From assembly GCA_019423565.1 (NCBI GenBank), contig JAHZBE010000001.1:62001-126000 (forward strand): a stretch of 64,000 nt of DNA. Reading direction: 5' to 3'. The notes under the pieces are model-generated. The model worked only from the letters and a program-made list of their open reading frames with translations. It did no database searches and was not told the DNA's origin. The position numbers and the translations under genes were made by a program. The stretch is from a bacterium. Its GTDB lineage: Bacteria > Bacillota_I > Bacilli_A > RF39 > UBA660. The stretch's first letter is position 1; each line of letters opens with the position of its first letter. Below are positions 1 to 8,518 of the stretch, piece after piece.

Positions 1-546
1 GAAGATTTAAGAAAATTTTCAGCAACAGAAACTGTTAAACTTGATTTTGATGGCTATAGTATTGGTGGTGTTGCAAATGATAATGAATCAAAAGAAGATA
101 TGTATAAAGCAATAGATTATTCAATTCCATATATACCAGAAAATAAACCTAGATATTTAATGGGTGTTGGAGAACCAGTTGATATTATAGAAGGCGTTAT
201 TAGAGGAATTGATATGTTTGATTGCGTTCTTCCAACTAGGATTGCAAGACATGGTAATGCCTTTACAAGAGACGGTAAAATGAATCTTAGAAATTTAAAA
301 TTTAGAGAAGATTTTACTCCTATTGAAAGTGACTGTGATTGTTATACATGTAAACACTATACAAGAGCATATATTAGACATTTATTAGTTGCGAATGAAC
401 AACTTGCGGGTAGATTACTTTCTATACATAATATTAGATTTTTAATAAGACTTACAGAGGATTTAAGAGAAGTAATTAAAAATGATAATATATTAGAATA
501 TAGAGAAGAGTTTTTAAATAGATATGAAAAAAATAAAAAAGCATAA
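1..546 (+). CDS. tgt: Queuine tRNA-ribosyltransferase, 3' part
   Basis: Frame 1 is open from the window edge, so the gene starts upstream and 181 C-terminal residues are visible. The enzyme exchanges guanine-34 for the preQ1 base in GUN-anticodon tRNAs. Visible family signatures are RYLMGVG, the nucleophile block DMFDCVLPTR, and the zinc site C-D-C-Y-T-C followed about 25 residues later by a histidine (SIHN). In Bacillus tgt lies just upstream of yajC and close to spoVB-secDF. Here yajC does not follow; an accessory stretch intervenes before spoVB at 11.1 kb. Confidence 0.95.
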   Translation, partial: EDLRKFSATETVKLDFDGYSIGGVANDNESKEDMYKAIDYSIPYIPENKPRYLMGVGEPVDIIEGVIRGIDMFDCVLPTRIARHGNAFTRDGKMNLRNLKFREDFTPIESDCDCYTCKHYTRAYIRHLLVANEQLAGRLLSIHNIRFLIRLTEDLREVIKNDNILEYREEFLNRYEKNKKA

Positions 547-605
547 TTTAAAAATTAAAAATAACTAGATACGTGGTACAGTAATACAATTAGAGAGTGA
601 TGATA

Positions 606-1535
606 ATGGAAAAATATGAAAATATAATGAACAAATTAAAAAATATTGAAGAATCTTTTAGTATTTATGATTGCTTTTTTCAATTAGTTGAGGGAGTTGA
701 TATGGATTCCCTTGATAATTTATTAGACAGAATGGTTGAATATTATAGATATAGTTTCTCAAAGGAAGATTGTTATATAATGCTTCAAAATAAAAGTCTT
801 TCTCAAAATATAAAAGAAGAAATATTTAGATTAGCAAATGATTGTATTGATGAGTCAGGATATTTAGGTACTAAAATAAATGATTATGGAATAAATACAA
901 GTAGTTGGATAAGTCATTCAATATATGAAGCTAGACTTTGTTCACATATGGCTGCTTGCGTTCAAGAAAATCCAATAAAATCTTATAAATTTGGACTTAT
1001 GCATGATTATGGAAGAAAATATACCCAAAGTGGACTACATGTAATCTTAGGCTTTAAAAAATTATATGCTTTAGGGTATATTGAGGAATCTATTGGATGT
1101 TTGACTCATTCGTTCTTAAATGGCAATTTTTTTGCATGTTATTCTCCAAGTGATAAATACACTGTAAACGAGAATTTAGAGGCTATACCTGTAAATCAAA
1201 AAATAACTGAAAATGAATTATGTGAATTTTTATCTAAATATAAATATACAATATATGATTTGATTTTAACATTAGCTGATCTAATGGCAACTGATCATGG
1301 TATTGTTTCACCTAAAGAAAGAATTGATGATATAGAAACTAGAAGAAAAATGGAAGGCCGTCAAAAAGATTTCTTTTTAAATCAATTAGTTTTATCAATA
1401 AAAAAGTTTTTAGAATATATGGGAATAAACGATATTAAAACTAATGATTTTAAATGTTTATCATCTTTACTATACAATAAATTATGTGTTTCTACAGAAT
1501 CTAATAAATTACTGGATTTTAGGCAAAAAAAATAA
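606..1535 (+). CDS. HD-domain protein, probable metal-dependent phosphohydrolase
   Basis: 309 residues. A histidine in the helix around SIYEARLCSHM, the doublet in LMHDYGRK, and the aspartate in LTLADLMATD fit the H...HD...D metal site of the HD superfamily. Substrate is not recognisable. In-frame GTG 597 and ATG 600 also exist; ATG 606 is preferred because GAGAGTGAT then sits at normal ribosome-site spacing, as in neighbouring genes. It stands alone after tgt, with no clear intrinsic terminator in the 200 bases that follow. A role in nucleotide or alarmone turnover is possible but unproven. Confidence 0.6.
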   Translation: MEKYENIMNKLKNIEESFSIYDCFFQLVEGVDMDSLDNLLDRMVEYYRYSFSKEDCYIMLQNKSLSQNIKEEIFRLANDCIDESGYLGTKINDYGINTSSWISHSIYEARLCSHMAACVQENPIKSYKFGLMHDYGRKYTQSGLHVILGFKKLYALGYIEESIGCLTHSFLNGNFFACYSPSDKYTVNENLEAIPVNQKITENELCEFLSKYKYTIYDLILTLADLMATDHGIVSPKERIDDIETRRKMEGRQKDFFLNQLVLSIKKFLEYMGINDIKTNDFKCLSSLLYNKLCVSTESNKLLDFRQKK

Positions 1536-1688
1536 AAACAATTAAATTATAAAATAGATGATATATGGCAATTTAACAATTTATCTACTTTTTAACTATT
1601 ATAAATTTGAAAATGATAAAAAGAACTATAACGTGTGTTTATTATGTAATAATTATATCAAAAATTATTGAAAAAGTTTTTCTTAAAA

Positions 1689-1717
1689 TTGACAAATAAG
1701 AAGTTATATTGTAATAT
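1689..1717 (+). promoter_or_regulatory. Sigma-A type promoter for the P-loop kinase gene
   Basis: TTGACA at 1689-1694, 17-base spacer, TAATAT at 1712-1717. The start codon lies 27 bases downstream, behind AGAGGTGA. Confidence 0.75.
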
Positions 1718-1743
1718 ACATAACAATCAAAGAGGTGAAGCGT

Positions 1744-2370
1744 ATGATAGATTTTAAAAACGAAATGAATCAAGAAATAAAAAAAGTAACACAATATGAT
1801 AAACCATTTATTGTAACATTTTCAGGATTACCAGAATGTGGTAAAACAACTATTGCTAGAGAGTTATCTAAAGATTTAGGTATTTTCTTATTAAGTAATG
1901 ATTATGTTAGAAATTATTTTTATCAATTTACAGAAGAATATAATGAGGAAGTAAGAAAAGAAATAGAAAGAAAAGTTAAAAAGATTAATTTATATCGTCT
2001 AAAAAAATTATTAATGACAAGAACATCATTTGTATATGATAGAGATTTTAATACAGAAGAGCAATATAAAAGGTTAGATATGTTTAGAAAATTTGCTCGT
2101 ATGAATTTAATTAAAATTAAAGTTAATTCTACAGATGAAGGAAATTTAGAAAGAATAAAGAATAGAGATATGGATTATAATAAAATTTATGAAGGTGTAA
2201 TTGGAGATAAAGTAGAATATTTAAGTACTTATCCAGAAGAAGAATATTATGAAATTAAATCTAGAAAACCACAAATGTTATCTGATGAGTTTTTTGATTA
2301 TGTTATAGATGGTGAAAATATTGATATTAAAACTTTAGAAAAAAGTATAAGACAACAAATTAAAAGATAA
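1744..2370 (+). CDS. P-loop kinase of the zeta-toxin/AAA_33 type
   Basis: 208 residues. The Walker A motif GLPECGKTT lies near residue 30, after a beta strand IVTFS, followed by LLSNDYVR, a position where small-molecule kinases of this fold (zeta toxin, chloramphenicol phosphotransferase, AAA_33) place a catalytic Asp. The C-terminal half is helical with many charged residues. The frame opens at GTG 1735, but that codon is inside the ribosome site AGAGGTGA, so ATG 1744 is taken as the start. It has its own promoter and a terminator shared with the convergent gene. No antitoxin gene is adjacent, so a housekeeping nucleotide or sugar kinase role is as likely as a toxin role. Confidence 0.6.
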   Translation: MIDFKNEMNQEIKKVTQYDKPFIVTFSGLPECGKTTIARELSKDLGIFLLSNDYVRNYFYQFTEEYNEEVRKEIERKVKKINLYRLKKLLMTRTSFVYDRDFNTEEQYKRLDMFRKFARMNLIKIKVNSTDEGNLERIKNRDMDYNKIYEGVIGDKVEYLSTYPEEEYYEIKSRKPQMLSDEFFDYVIDGENIDIKTLEKSIRQQIKR

Positions 2371-2371
2371 T

Positions 2372-2418
2372 AAAAGAATTGTAACTCATAATTTTTTTGA
2401 GTAACAATTCTTTTAATT
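2372..2418. terminator. Bidirectional intrinsic terminator
   Basis: Sixteen-base arms at 2372-2387 and 2399-2414 pair with one mismatch. The T-run in the loop and after the stem, and the A-run before it, let it serve the kinase gene and the convergent gene at 2430. Confidence 0.7.
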
Positions 2419-2429
2419 TTATATTAAAA

Positions 2430-2786
2430 TTATTTTTTTTGTTTCTTAAAGTTAATTCCAATCATACTAGAAAGTACTAAAGTAACTATAGTAATTAAAT
2501 AATAAATAATTTCTTTTACATTAATTTTATATTTAAATAATAAAGATAATCCTAAGAATATAACAATTGTAATAAAAGACATTTTAAGTCCTTCAAGCCA
2601 TCCCTTTTTATTACTTAATCTTCCAATTCTAATACCAGTTAAAACAAATATAAGAATAAAACTTATTATTTTTAAGGCATTATTAAATGAGTTACTTGTA
2701 ATATTGAAATAATAAAGAATAGTATATATTAAAGTAAAAATTAGAATTAGAATAAATTCATAAACAGTAGTTTTTAAATATTTCAT
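2430..2786 (-). CDS. Small membrane protein, TIGR04086-like
   Basis: 118 residues with four predicted membrane helices and a cytoplasmic turn reading GRLSNKKGWLEG between helices 2 and 3, which matches the signature of the TIGR04086 family of four-helix proteins found across Firmicutes, often near secDF or yajC genes. Function unknown. The frame opens at a GTG (2795) that is part of the ribosome site AGGTGAT, so ATG ending at 2786 is preferred. Divergent from the DUF421 gene at 2861. Confidence 0.6.
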   Translation of the reverse strand: MKYLKTTVYEFILILIFTLIYTILYYFNITSNSFNNALKIISFILIFVLTGIRIGRLSNKKGWLEGLKMSFITIVIFLGLSLLFKYKINVKEIIYYLITIVTLVLSSMIGINFKKQKK

Positions 2787-2860
2787 ATTAATCACCTAGT
2801 AAATATTATTCGTTTTGAATAAATTTTATACATTTAATCATAATAAAAATAGGTGATAAT

Positions 2861-3496
2861 ATGATTTGGACAATTATTTTTAGAACAGTACTATTTTATT
2901 TTTTAGTTGTAATAGCATATAAAATAATGGGAAAGAGAGAAGTAGGAGAACTTGGTGTATTTGATTTTATTATATCAATGCTTATATCACAATTAATCGC
3001 AATATGTATTGAAAATTATAAAGATCCAATATGGTTTGTAATTGTACCAACATTAATACTAGTTTTGTTTCAAATAGTATTTTCATTTTTATCATTAAAA
3101 AGTAATAAATTTAGAGATATATTAGATGGAAAAGAAAGTGTAATAATATCAAATGGTAAATTAAATTTTAGTGAAATGAAAAAACAGAAATATAATTTAA
3201 ATGATTTATTACTTCAACTACGCGATAAAGGAATAAGAACAATAGAAGAAGTAGATTATGCAATATTAGAAACAAATGGTAAATTATCAGTATTTCAAAA
3301 ACAAGATGATAATAATAATGTTTTTCCATTACCATTAGTACTTGATGGTGTAATAGAAGAAAATAATTTAAAATTTATTAATAAAACAAGAAAATGGTTA
3401 AATAATGAATTAAGTAAAAAGAAAATAAATCTTGATAATATTTTTTATGCTTTTTATAAAGATGATGATATATATGTAATAGAAAACGAAAATTAA
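2861..3496 (+). CDS. DUF421 (YetF family) membrane protein
   Basis: 211 residues. Three N-terminal membrane helices contain the family block KIMGKREVGELGVFDFI, followed by a soluble C-terminal domain with SVIISNGKLN and LRDKGIRTIEEVDYAILE, both typical of DUF421/YetF. In Bacillus, YetF-type proteins are linked to spore germination and membrane quality; the biochemical activity is unknown. Start is set by AGGTGATAAT directly before ATG 2861. Followed by a terminator that overlaps its stop codon. Confidence 0.85.
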   Translation: MIWTIIFRTVLFYFLVVIAYKIMGKREVGELGVFDFIISMLISQLIAICIENYKDPIWFVIVPTLILVLFQIVFSFLSLKSNKFRDILDGKESVIISNGKLNFSEMKKQKYNLNDLLLQLRDKGIRTIEEVDYAILETNGKLSVFQKQDDNNNVFPLPLVLDGVIEENNLKFINKTRKWLNNELSKKKINLDNIFYAFYKDDDIYVIENEN

Positions 3497-3509
3497 TTTC
3501 GTTTTTTTA
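3483..3509 (+). terminator. Intrinsic terminator overlapping the DUF421 stop codon
   Basis: Nine-base arms AAAACGAAA (3483-3491) and TTTCGTTTT (3497-3505) with the stop codon in the loop, then a T-run. Confidence 0.75.
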
Positions 3510-3562
3510 TATGTTTATTATATAATGTTAATATTAGTTGACAAATTTCAAAGTTAAAATGC

Positions 3563-3591
3563 TTGAATGCAACTTATATATTTTTTATAAT
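3563..3591 (+). promoter_or_regulatory. Promoter for the HTH-DUF4097 operon
   Basis: TTGAAT 3563-3568, 17-base spacer, TATAAT 3586-3591. A TTGACA at 3538-3543 just upstream has no good partner -10 box. Confidence 0.6.
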
Positions 3592-3613
3592 GAACTTGAA
3601 ATGAGGTGAAAGT

Positions 3614-4207
3614 ATGTCTTTAGGAGAAAGACTATTAGATTTAAGAAAAAAGAAAGGGTTATCACAAGAAGAAATTGCGGGATTATTAGATGTATCAAGA
3701 CAAACGATAAGTAAATGGGAAACAGATCAAAGTACACCAGATTTTGATAAAATTATTCCTATTTGTAAGTTATATGAAATAGATGCGAATGAATTATTAA
3801 CAGGTGAAAAAAGTAGTGCAAAAGCACCTAGCGATAATAGAAAAAGTGCGAAAACAATAAGTTTATCAATAGTTCTTTATATACTATCTACTGTATGGAT
3901 TATTTTTGCAACAGCAACATTAAATAAACCAATACTTGGTGTATGTGTATTTTTAATAATAATTGCGACTGCAACTGGACTTCTTATTTATAATGCCATC
4001 TTAAATAAAAAAGAGAAAAAACAAAAAACAAGAGAAGAAAAATTAGTAAGCCAAATAAATGAAATAATAACAATATTTATACTTGTTATATATTTTATTG
4101 TAAGTTTTACAACTATGGCTTGGCATATTACTTGGATTTTATTCATAATAAATGTATTAATTGAAGAAATAGTTAAATTGATTTTTTCTTTAAAAGGAGG
4201 TAAATAA
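3614..4207 (+). CDS. XRE-family regulator with membrane domain
   Basis: 197 residues. Residues 1-65 form a Cro/C1-type helix-turn-helix (SLGERLLDLRKKKGLSQEE, then SRQTISKWETDQSTPDFDKI). After a short linker come four membrane helices in two pairs (about 78-97, 102-125, 148-168, 170-190). Such membrane-tethered XRE proteins usually precede and control a DUF4097 or DUF1700 partner, as here: the next gene overlaps by one base (TAATG) and has its own AAAGGAGG site. Probably the sensor/regulator of this two-gene envelope operon. Confidence 0.8.
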   Translation: MSLGERLLDLRKKKGLSQEEIAGLLDVSRQTISKWETDQSTPDFDKIIPICKLYEIDANELLTGEKSSAKAPSDNRKSAKTISLSIVLYILSTVWIIFATATLNKPILGVCVFLIIIATATGLLIYNAILNKKEKKQKTREEKLVSQINEIITIFILVIYFIVSFTTMAWHITWILFIINVLIEEIVKLIFSLKGGK

Positions 4208-5106
4208 TGAAAAATAATAAAGTATTAACAATTGTTTTGATATGTATATGTTCTATTTTTACTATTTTATTATCTATATTTTTAGTAGTATCAATAAAAG
4301 ATAAAAATAAATTTACATTTAATTTTGATTTTCTTAAAAAAGGAGAAAGTAATAATTTAATATATAATGAAAGTTTTGATGATATAAATAAAAATGTTAA
4401 TATTAAAGTTTCTTCATCAAATATTTATATAAAAAATTCGAGTGATAATAAAACAACATTAAAAATGTATGGAAGTGAAAAATCAAAAGATGATTTAAAA
4501 GTAACAAACGAAGAAGATTTAAATATAAATGTTGAATCAAAAGGATGCATTGGTTTTTGTTTTAATAATGAAGTAGATAAAGTTATATTATATTTACCAG
4601 AAACATTTGATAAAAAAATAAATATTGAAAATTCTTATGGAGATGCAAAAATAGAAAAATTTGAAAATATTATATTAAATGCAAAAATATCATCGGGTGA
4701 TATTAATGTAGATACTGTAAAAGAAATTAATATAGATAATGATTATGGAGATGTTTTTATAAATAAAGTTGAAACTGCTAAAATTAATGCTAGTGCGGGA
4801 AACATAAAAATTGATGAAGTAAATAATATAAATGCTGATAATAACTATGGAGACATAAAAATTAAAAATGTATATAATTATATAAATTTAAATTGTGATT
4901 GTGGTGATATAAAAATAAATAATGCCACTTTAAATAAAAATTCAGTAATTAAAGATGATTATGGTGATATTACCATTTCAAATATTAAAAATGTTTATAT
5001 TGATTCAAAAACAGATTATGGAGATAATGATATAAATAATAATGATAGAAAATCAGATATAGTTTTAAAGATTAAAAATAATTGCGGGGATATAAAAGTT
5101 AATTGA
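4207..5106 (+). CDS. DUF4097-family beta-repeat envelope protein
   Basis: 299 residues. One N-terminal membrane anchor (about residues 7-30), then an extracytoplasmic region of roughly 20-residue beta repeats with a recurring x-Y-G-D-x-x-I pattern (NSYGDAKI, NDYGDVFI, NNYGDIKI, DDYGDITI, and SSGDINV or CDCGDIKI variants), ending in NNCGDIKVN. This is the DUF4097 beta-solenoid layout. Function is unknown; the pairing with an upstream membrane-bound XRE regulator suggests an envelope-stress role. Isolated cysteines (GCIGFC, CDCGD, NNCGD) could form disulfides. Confidence 0.75.
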   Translation: MKNNKVLTIVLICICSIFTILLSIFLVVSIKDKNKFTFNFDFLKKGESNNLIYNESFDDINKNVNIKVSSSNIYIKNSSDNKTTLKMYGSEKSKDDLKVTNEEDLNINVESKGCIGFCFNNEVDKVILYLPETFDKKINIENSYGDAKIEKFENIILNAKISSGDINVDTVKEINIDNDYGDVFINKVETAKINASAGNIKIDEVNNINADNNYGDIKIKNVYNYINLNCDCGDIKINNATLNKNSVIKDDYGDITISNIKNVYIDSKTDYGDNDINNNDRKSDIVLKIKNNCGDIKVN

Positions 5107-5127
5107 GTTGACTTTTATATTTTTTTT
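5092..5127 (+). terminator. Intrinsic terminator that contains the next promoter's -35 box
   Basis: Eleven-base arms 5092-5102 and 5108-5118 (one wobble pair), loop TTGAG, then an eight- to nine-base T-run. The right arm begins TTGACT, which is also the -35 box of the promoter at 5108-5136. Confidence 0.75.
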
Positions 5128-5136
5128 AGATATAAT
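5108..5136 (+). promoter_or_regulatory. Promoter nested in a terminator
   Basis: TTGACT 5108-5113, 17-base spacer, TATAAT 5131-5136, leading to the gene at 5164 (ribosome site AAGGGGGAT). Confidence 0.75.
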
Positions 5137-5163
5137 ATCATTGCGCTTGAAAAGGGGGATACT

Positions 5164-5781
5164 ATGAAAGAAAAACTAATTGATTTAAACAAAAGATTAA
5201 TACAGATAAAAAGAAAAAATGATGAAAATGGATATATGCTTATTAATGTAAGTGAATCACTAAAAAATGATGGTATACATTATAGCAGGGAAGAATTTGA
5301 TAAAATGGTTGTACCTAATAATATGGCAGTATATACTGTATTAAAATATTTTGAAAAACAACTTCAATATCAAGAAAAATTAAAATATACTACTTCAGAT
5401 AAAGTAGATTTCCAAATTGGTATAGAAGTAGTTACTAAAAGTAAAACATATGAACCTGAAAAGAAAAAATACTATAAATATGAAAATATGGTTGTAATAA
5501 CTCCATATGCCTTTGCAAATTTAGGACCAAAAACAGATACAATATATTTAGAGGATGTAAATGTTCCAGAAGAAGAAAGAGTAAAAATTCCACATATAGC
5601 AGTTAATTATGAAGAATTTTTTAAGGAAATGAAAAGTTATGGATATGATTTTGGTGCTTCTACATTTGATGATTTACTTACAACATTTAAAAACTCAGAA
5701 TATACATATGATATACACAATGATAGAATTTTAAATCCAACATTAAGTATTGATGCTGGTAAACAAAAGAAATTAATATAG
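5164..5781 (+). CDS. Protein of unknown function, 205 residues
   Basis: No family recognised. Soluble and charged, without signal peptide or membrane helix. The N-terminal third is helical and Lys/Glu-rich (LNKRLIQIKRKNDE); the middle has beta-type stretches (DFQIGIEVVTKSKTY, NMVVITPYAFANLGPKTD) and the C-terminal third contains GYDFGASTFDDLLTTF. It has its own promoter and a strong ribosome site. A palindrome, TATAGTT-CTA-AACTATA, covers the stop region at 5777-5793 and may be a weak terminator or an operator for the next gene. Confidence 0.6.
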   Translation: MKEKLIDLNKRLIQIKRKNDENGYMLINVSESLKNDGIHYSREEFDKMVVPNNMAVYTVLKYFEKQLQYQEKLKYTTSDKVDFQIGIEVVTKSKTYEPEKKKYYKYENMVVITPYAFANLGPKTDTIYLEDVNVPEEERVKIPHIAVNYEEFFKEMKSYGYDFGASTFDDLLTTFKNSEYTYDIHNDRILNPTLSIDAGKQKKLI

Positions 5782-5826
5782 TTCTAAACTATAGGAAATA
5801 TTCATTTATATTATTAGGTGATAATA

Positions 5827-6573
5827 GTGGATATTTTCTATAGTTTTTTTATTACTTCTTTAGCAGGCCTAGCAACTATGTTAGGTACATTTGTAATATT
5901 TTTTTCATCAAAAAATAAGGATAAAATAATTATTTCTTCGTTATCTTTTGCATCTGGTGTTATGGTATGTGTTTCACTTTTAGATTTAATGCCCGAATCA
6001 TTAAATATGCTTAATAATAACTTAAATTTATTTTTAAGTATTATATTATTTTTAATATTTTTATGTATTGGTGTTCTAACATCTATGGCAGTAGATAAAT
6101 ATTTACCAGAAACAAAAGAAAATACAAAACTATATAGAGTTGGAATAATATCTATGCTTGCGATTATACTTCATAATATTCCAGAAGGTATTGCAACATT
6201 TATGGCATCAAGTATGGATAAAACACTTGGAATAAGTTTAGCAATCGCAATAGCTATGCATAATTTGCCAGAAGGAATAAGTATTGCAGTACCAATTTAT
6301 TATTCTACAAATAAAAAATCAAAAGCATTTATTTATACATTTATATCAGCTATTTCAGAACCATTTGGTGCATTAATAGCGTTTATCTTTCTAAAAAACT
6401 TTGTAAATGATATATTCATGGGATTATTGTTTTCATTTATTGCGGGAATAATGATACATATATCATTTTATGAATTACTTCCAGAATCTAAAAGATATAA
6501 AAACTATAAACTTACATCTATATTTTTTATTATTGGAATTATATTTATGTGTATTAATTTATTTTTGTTTTAA
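5827..6573 (+). CDS. ZIP-family metal transporter (ZupT-like)
   Basis: 248 residues with eight predicted membrane helices. The two metal-site helices are clear: LHNIPEGIATF and MHNLPEGISIA, each with the H-N-x-P-E-G motif that binds the transported divalent cation (Zn2+, Fe2+ or Mn2+). A third helix carries SEPFGALIAF. The frame opens at GTG 5818, which is part of AGGTGAT; GTG 5827 is the likely start because it lies at the same distance from that site as other starts here. Confidence 0.9.
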   Translation: MDIFYSFFITSLAGLATMLGTFVIFFSSKNKDKIIISSLSFASGVMVCVSLLDLMPESLNMLNNNLNLFLSIILFLIFLCIGVLTSMAVDKYLPETKENTKLYRVGIISMLAIILHNIPEGIATFMASSMDKTLGISLAIAIAMHNLPEGISIAVPIYYSTNKKSKAFIYTFISAISEPFGALIAFIFLKNFVNDIFMGLLFSFIAGIMIHISFYELLPESKRYKNYKLTSIFFIIGIIFMCINLFLF

Positions 6574-6614
6574 ATTTGTAAAACTATTGTGTATAAGTGT
6601 TTATATATGATAAT

Positions 6615-6643
6615 TTGACAAAATAAATTGTTTATGTTAGTAT
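6615..6643 (+). promoter_or_regulatory. Promoter for the gene at 6677
   Basis: TTGACA 6615-6620, 17-base spacer, TAGTAT 6638-6643. Confidence 0.7.
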
Positions 6644-6676
6644 ATATCTCGTTATTAGAAAGAGGGGGAAATTTTT

Positions 6677-7375
6677 ATGATAACAGAATATATTTGTGTT
6701 GATGATAAAGTAGTTGCAACAGATGATAATAAAGGATTGGTAAAATTAGATTATCAGGATAATATAGGTGAAGTATTATCACAAAAAAATATAATTGAAG
6801 AGTTAGAAAAACATATTAATGATTTAGTAACAACCAAAAAAAATCTAAATAATCCTAAAACTTTTTTGAAAGAAAATTTACGCTTTTTTATACAAATAGA
6901 TTCGGTTTTTGCAATTGGATTGGCATGCATGTATCATATTAATCCCGATAAACTTTTTGAAGCTATAATTCCTTTCTTAGTAGCATGTTCAGCTACAACG
7001 TATGCAGGATATAAAGCATGTAAAAGAGAAAGAAAGTTAAAGGTTGAAGCTGTCGAACAAGAAATAAGAGAATTCGGGAAAACATTAAAAAAAGAAAAAC
7101 AAAAATTGAAAGAATTAGAAAGTGAAAAAAAAGTGGAGCAAAGGGTATCTGAGGATGTAAACTATGTTGATAATAGAAAATTAACTGATATAGAACGAAG
7201 AAAAAAAGCTTATATGATTTTTCGTGATAACTGTTTAAAACCGATGAATGAGATAATAAAAGAAAATTCAAAAGGTAAGCTTATTCGTGATGGTGTCAAA
7301 GCTGATGATGATCTTATTGATAATGTAAAACAAATTTCAGATAGTGTTGCATTAGGTTTACGTGCTGGAAAATAA
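6677..7375 (+). CDS. Membrane-anchored coiled-coil protein of unknown function
   Basis: 232 residues, no family recognised. An N-terminal soluble part with a Lys-rich helix is followed by a hydrophobic pair (about 75-120, around FAIGLACMYHINPDKLFEAIIPFLVACSATTYAGY), then a long charged helix likely to form a coiled coil (KVEAVEQEIREFGKTLKKEK and onward, about 125-165) and a C-terminal tail ending DSVALGLRAGK. Own promoter and terminator, so a single-gene unit. Ribosome site AGAGGGGGAA. Confidence 0.6.
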   Translation: MITEYICVDDKVVATDDNKGLVKLDYQDNIGEVLSQKNIIEELEKHINDLVTTKKNLNNPKTFLKENLRFFIQIDSVFAIGLACMYHINPDKLFEAIIPFLVACSATTYAGYKACKRERKLKVEAVEQEIREFGKTLKKEKQKLKELESEKKVEQRVSEDVNYVDNRKLTDIERRKKAYMIFRDNCLKPMNEIIKENSKGKLIRDGVKADDDLIDNVKQISDSVALGLRAGK

Positions 7376-7399
7376 AAATCTCAAAATGAGATTTTTTTT
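7375..7399 (+). terminator. Intrinsic terminator
   Basis: Perfect nine-base arms AAAATCTCA (7375-7383) and TGAGATTTT (7387-7395), AAA loop, T-run. Confidence 0.85.
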
Positions 7400-7422
7400 G
7401 TGGGTAAAATAAATATAATAAA

Positions 7423-7453
7423 TTGACAAATTTTAAATCTATGATATTATAAT
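7423..7453 (+). promoter_or_regulatory. Promoter for the CorA gene
   Basis: TTGACA 7423-7428. The -10 box is either TATTAT at 7445-7450 (16-base spacer) or TATAAT at 7448-7453 (19). The 5' leader is about 55 bases, too short for an M-box magnesium riboswitch. Confidence 0.6.
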
Positions 7454-7515
7454 TTTGATAAATTTATAGAAGAAATATTATTTGTGAATGAAAAAGAATT
7501 AGAGGAGGAGAATTT

Positions 7516-8451
7516 ATGATAAAGATATATAAAACAAATGAAAGCAATATGATTGAAAGAATAGATGAAGTTATTGATAATTGTTGGATAGATTTAGTTT
7601 CACCAACAAAAGAAGAAATTGAAGTTGTTTCATTAAAAACAGGCATTGATAAAGATCTTATTTTAAAAATGCTAGATGAAGAAGAAACTCCAAGATTTGA
7701 AAAGGAAGATGATTCTACTTTGATTGTAATAGATTCACCATATATTGGTGATGATAATGTTAAATATTCAACTCTTCCTCTTGGAATAATTACTGGTAGT
7801 AATAAACATATACTTACAATATCATCACAAAAACTAGAAGTTTTAAAACTTTTTAAAAGAGGAAAAATAAAAGATATAAATACATCACTTAGATCAAGAC
7901 TTACAATTCAAATATTATATGAAAATGCTAAATTATATTTAAAATATTTAAGAATGATAGATAAGGAAATTGATAAAACTGAAAAAGAATTACATAGTTT
8001 ATCAGAAAATGAAGAACTTATTAATGTACTTAATATTGAAAAGAGTTTAGTATATTTTATTACATCTTTAAAAGAAAACAAAAGAGTTATTGAAAAGATT
8101 AATAGAGGAAATGTTATTCCTATGTATGAAGAAGATTTAGACCTTTTAGAAGATGCCTCAATAGAAAATGAGCAAGCAAGTGAAATGGCTAATATTTATA
8201 GAGAAATATTAAGCAGTGTATCAGATACATATGCAACTTTAATATCTAATAATTTAAATATTGCCATGAAAATATTAACAAGTATAACAATTATTTTCTC
8301 TGTTCCAACTATGGTAGCGTCTTTTCTTGGTATGAATGTTCATCTTGGAATTATTTCTGATTTAAAATATGGTTTTTTAATTATAATTGGTTTTTGCATT
8401 ATTGTTTCAATTATAATTGCATTTATATTTAAAAAGAAAAAATTATTATAA
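7516..8451 (+). CDS. corA: CorA-family magnesium/cobalt transporter
   Basis: 311 residues, normal CorA length. A large soluble N-terminal alpha/beta domain and long helix (about 1-240) precede two C-terminal membrane helices. The first ends with the diagnostic G-M-N filter (SFLGMNVHLG, about residue 273), and the protein ends in a short basic tail KKKKLL. A homopentameric channel for Mg2+ uptake is expected. Ribosome site GAGGAGG. It follows its own promoter, and cysE follows without an obvious terminator. Confidence 0.92.
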   Translation: MIKIYKTNESNMIERIDEVIDNCWIDLVSPTKEEIEVVSLKTGIDKDLILKMLDEEETPRFEKEDDSTLIVIDSPYIGDDNVKYSTLPLGIITGSNKHILTISSQKLEVLKLFKRGKIKDINTSLRSRLTIQILYENAKLYLKYLRMIDKEIDKTEKELHSLSENEELINVLNIEKSLVYFITSLKENKRVIEKINRGNVIPMYEEDLDLLEDASIENEQASEMANIYREILSSVSDTYATLISNNLNIAMKILTSITIIFSVPTMVASFLGMNVHLGIISDLKYGFLIIIGFCIIVSIIIAFIFKKKKLL

Positions 8452-8518
8452 AACTTATGGTCTTTTTTTATTGTAAATAGAAAAGTATTTGAATAATTTA
8501 TTAATAGAAGGTGTTAAA

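Noticed and set aside
1536..1734. Terminator after the HD gene (TAGAT/ATCTA with T-run near 1556-1592)
   Set aside because: The pairing is only five bases with a long loop, too weak to list.
1744..2370. Zeta-toxin of a toxin-antitoxin pair
   Set aside because: No small antitoxin gene is adjacent and the gene has a solitary promoter; only the general kinase fold is supported.
6993..7271. Minus-strand frame rich in Phe, Leu and Tyr
   Set aside because: It is the complement of the Lys/Glu-rich coiled-coil region of the 6677 gene; such shadows are hydrophobic by construction.
7376..7515. M-box magnesium riboswitch before corA
   Set aside because: The predicted leader is only about 55 bases and shows no matching stems.
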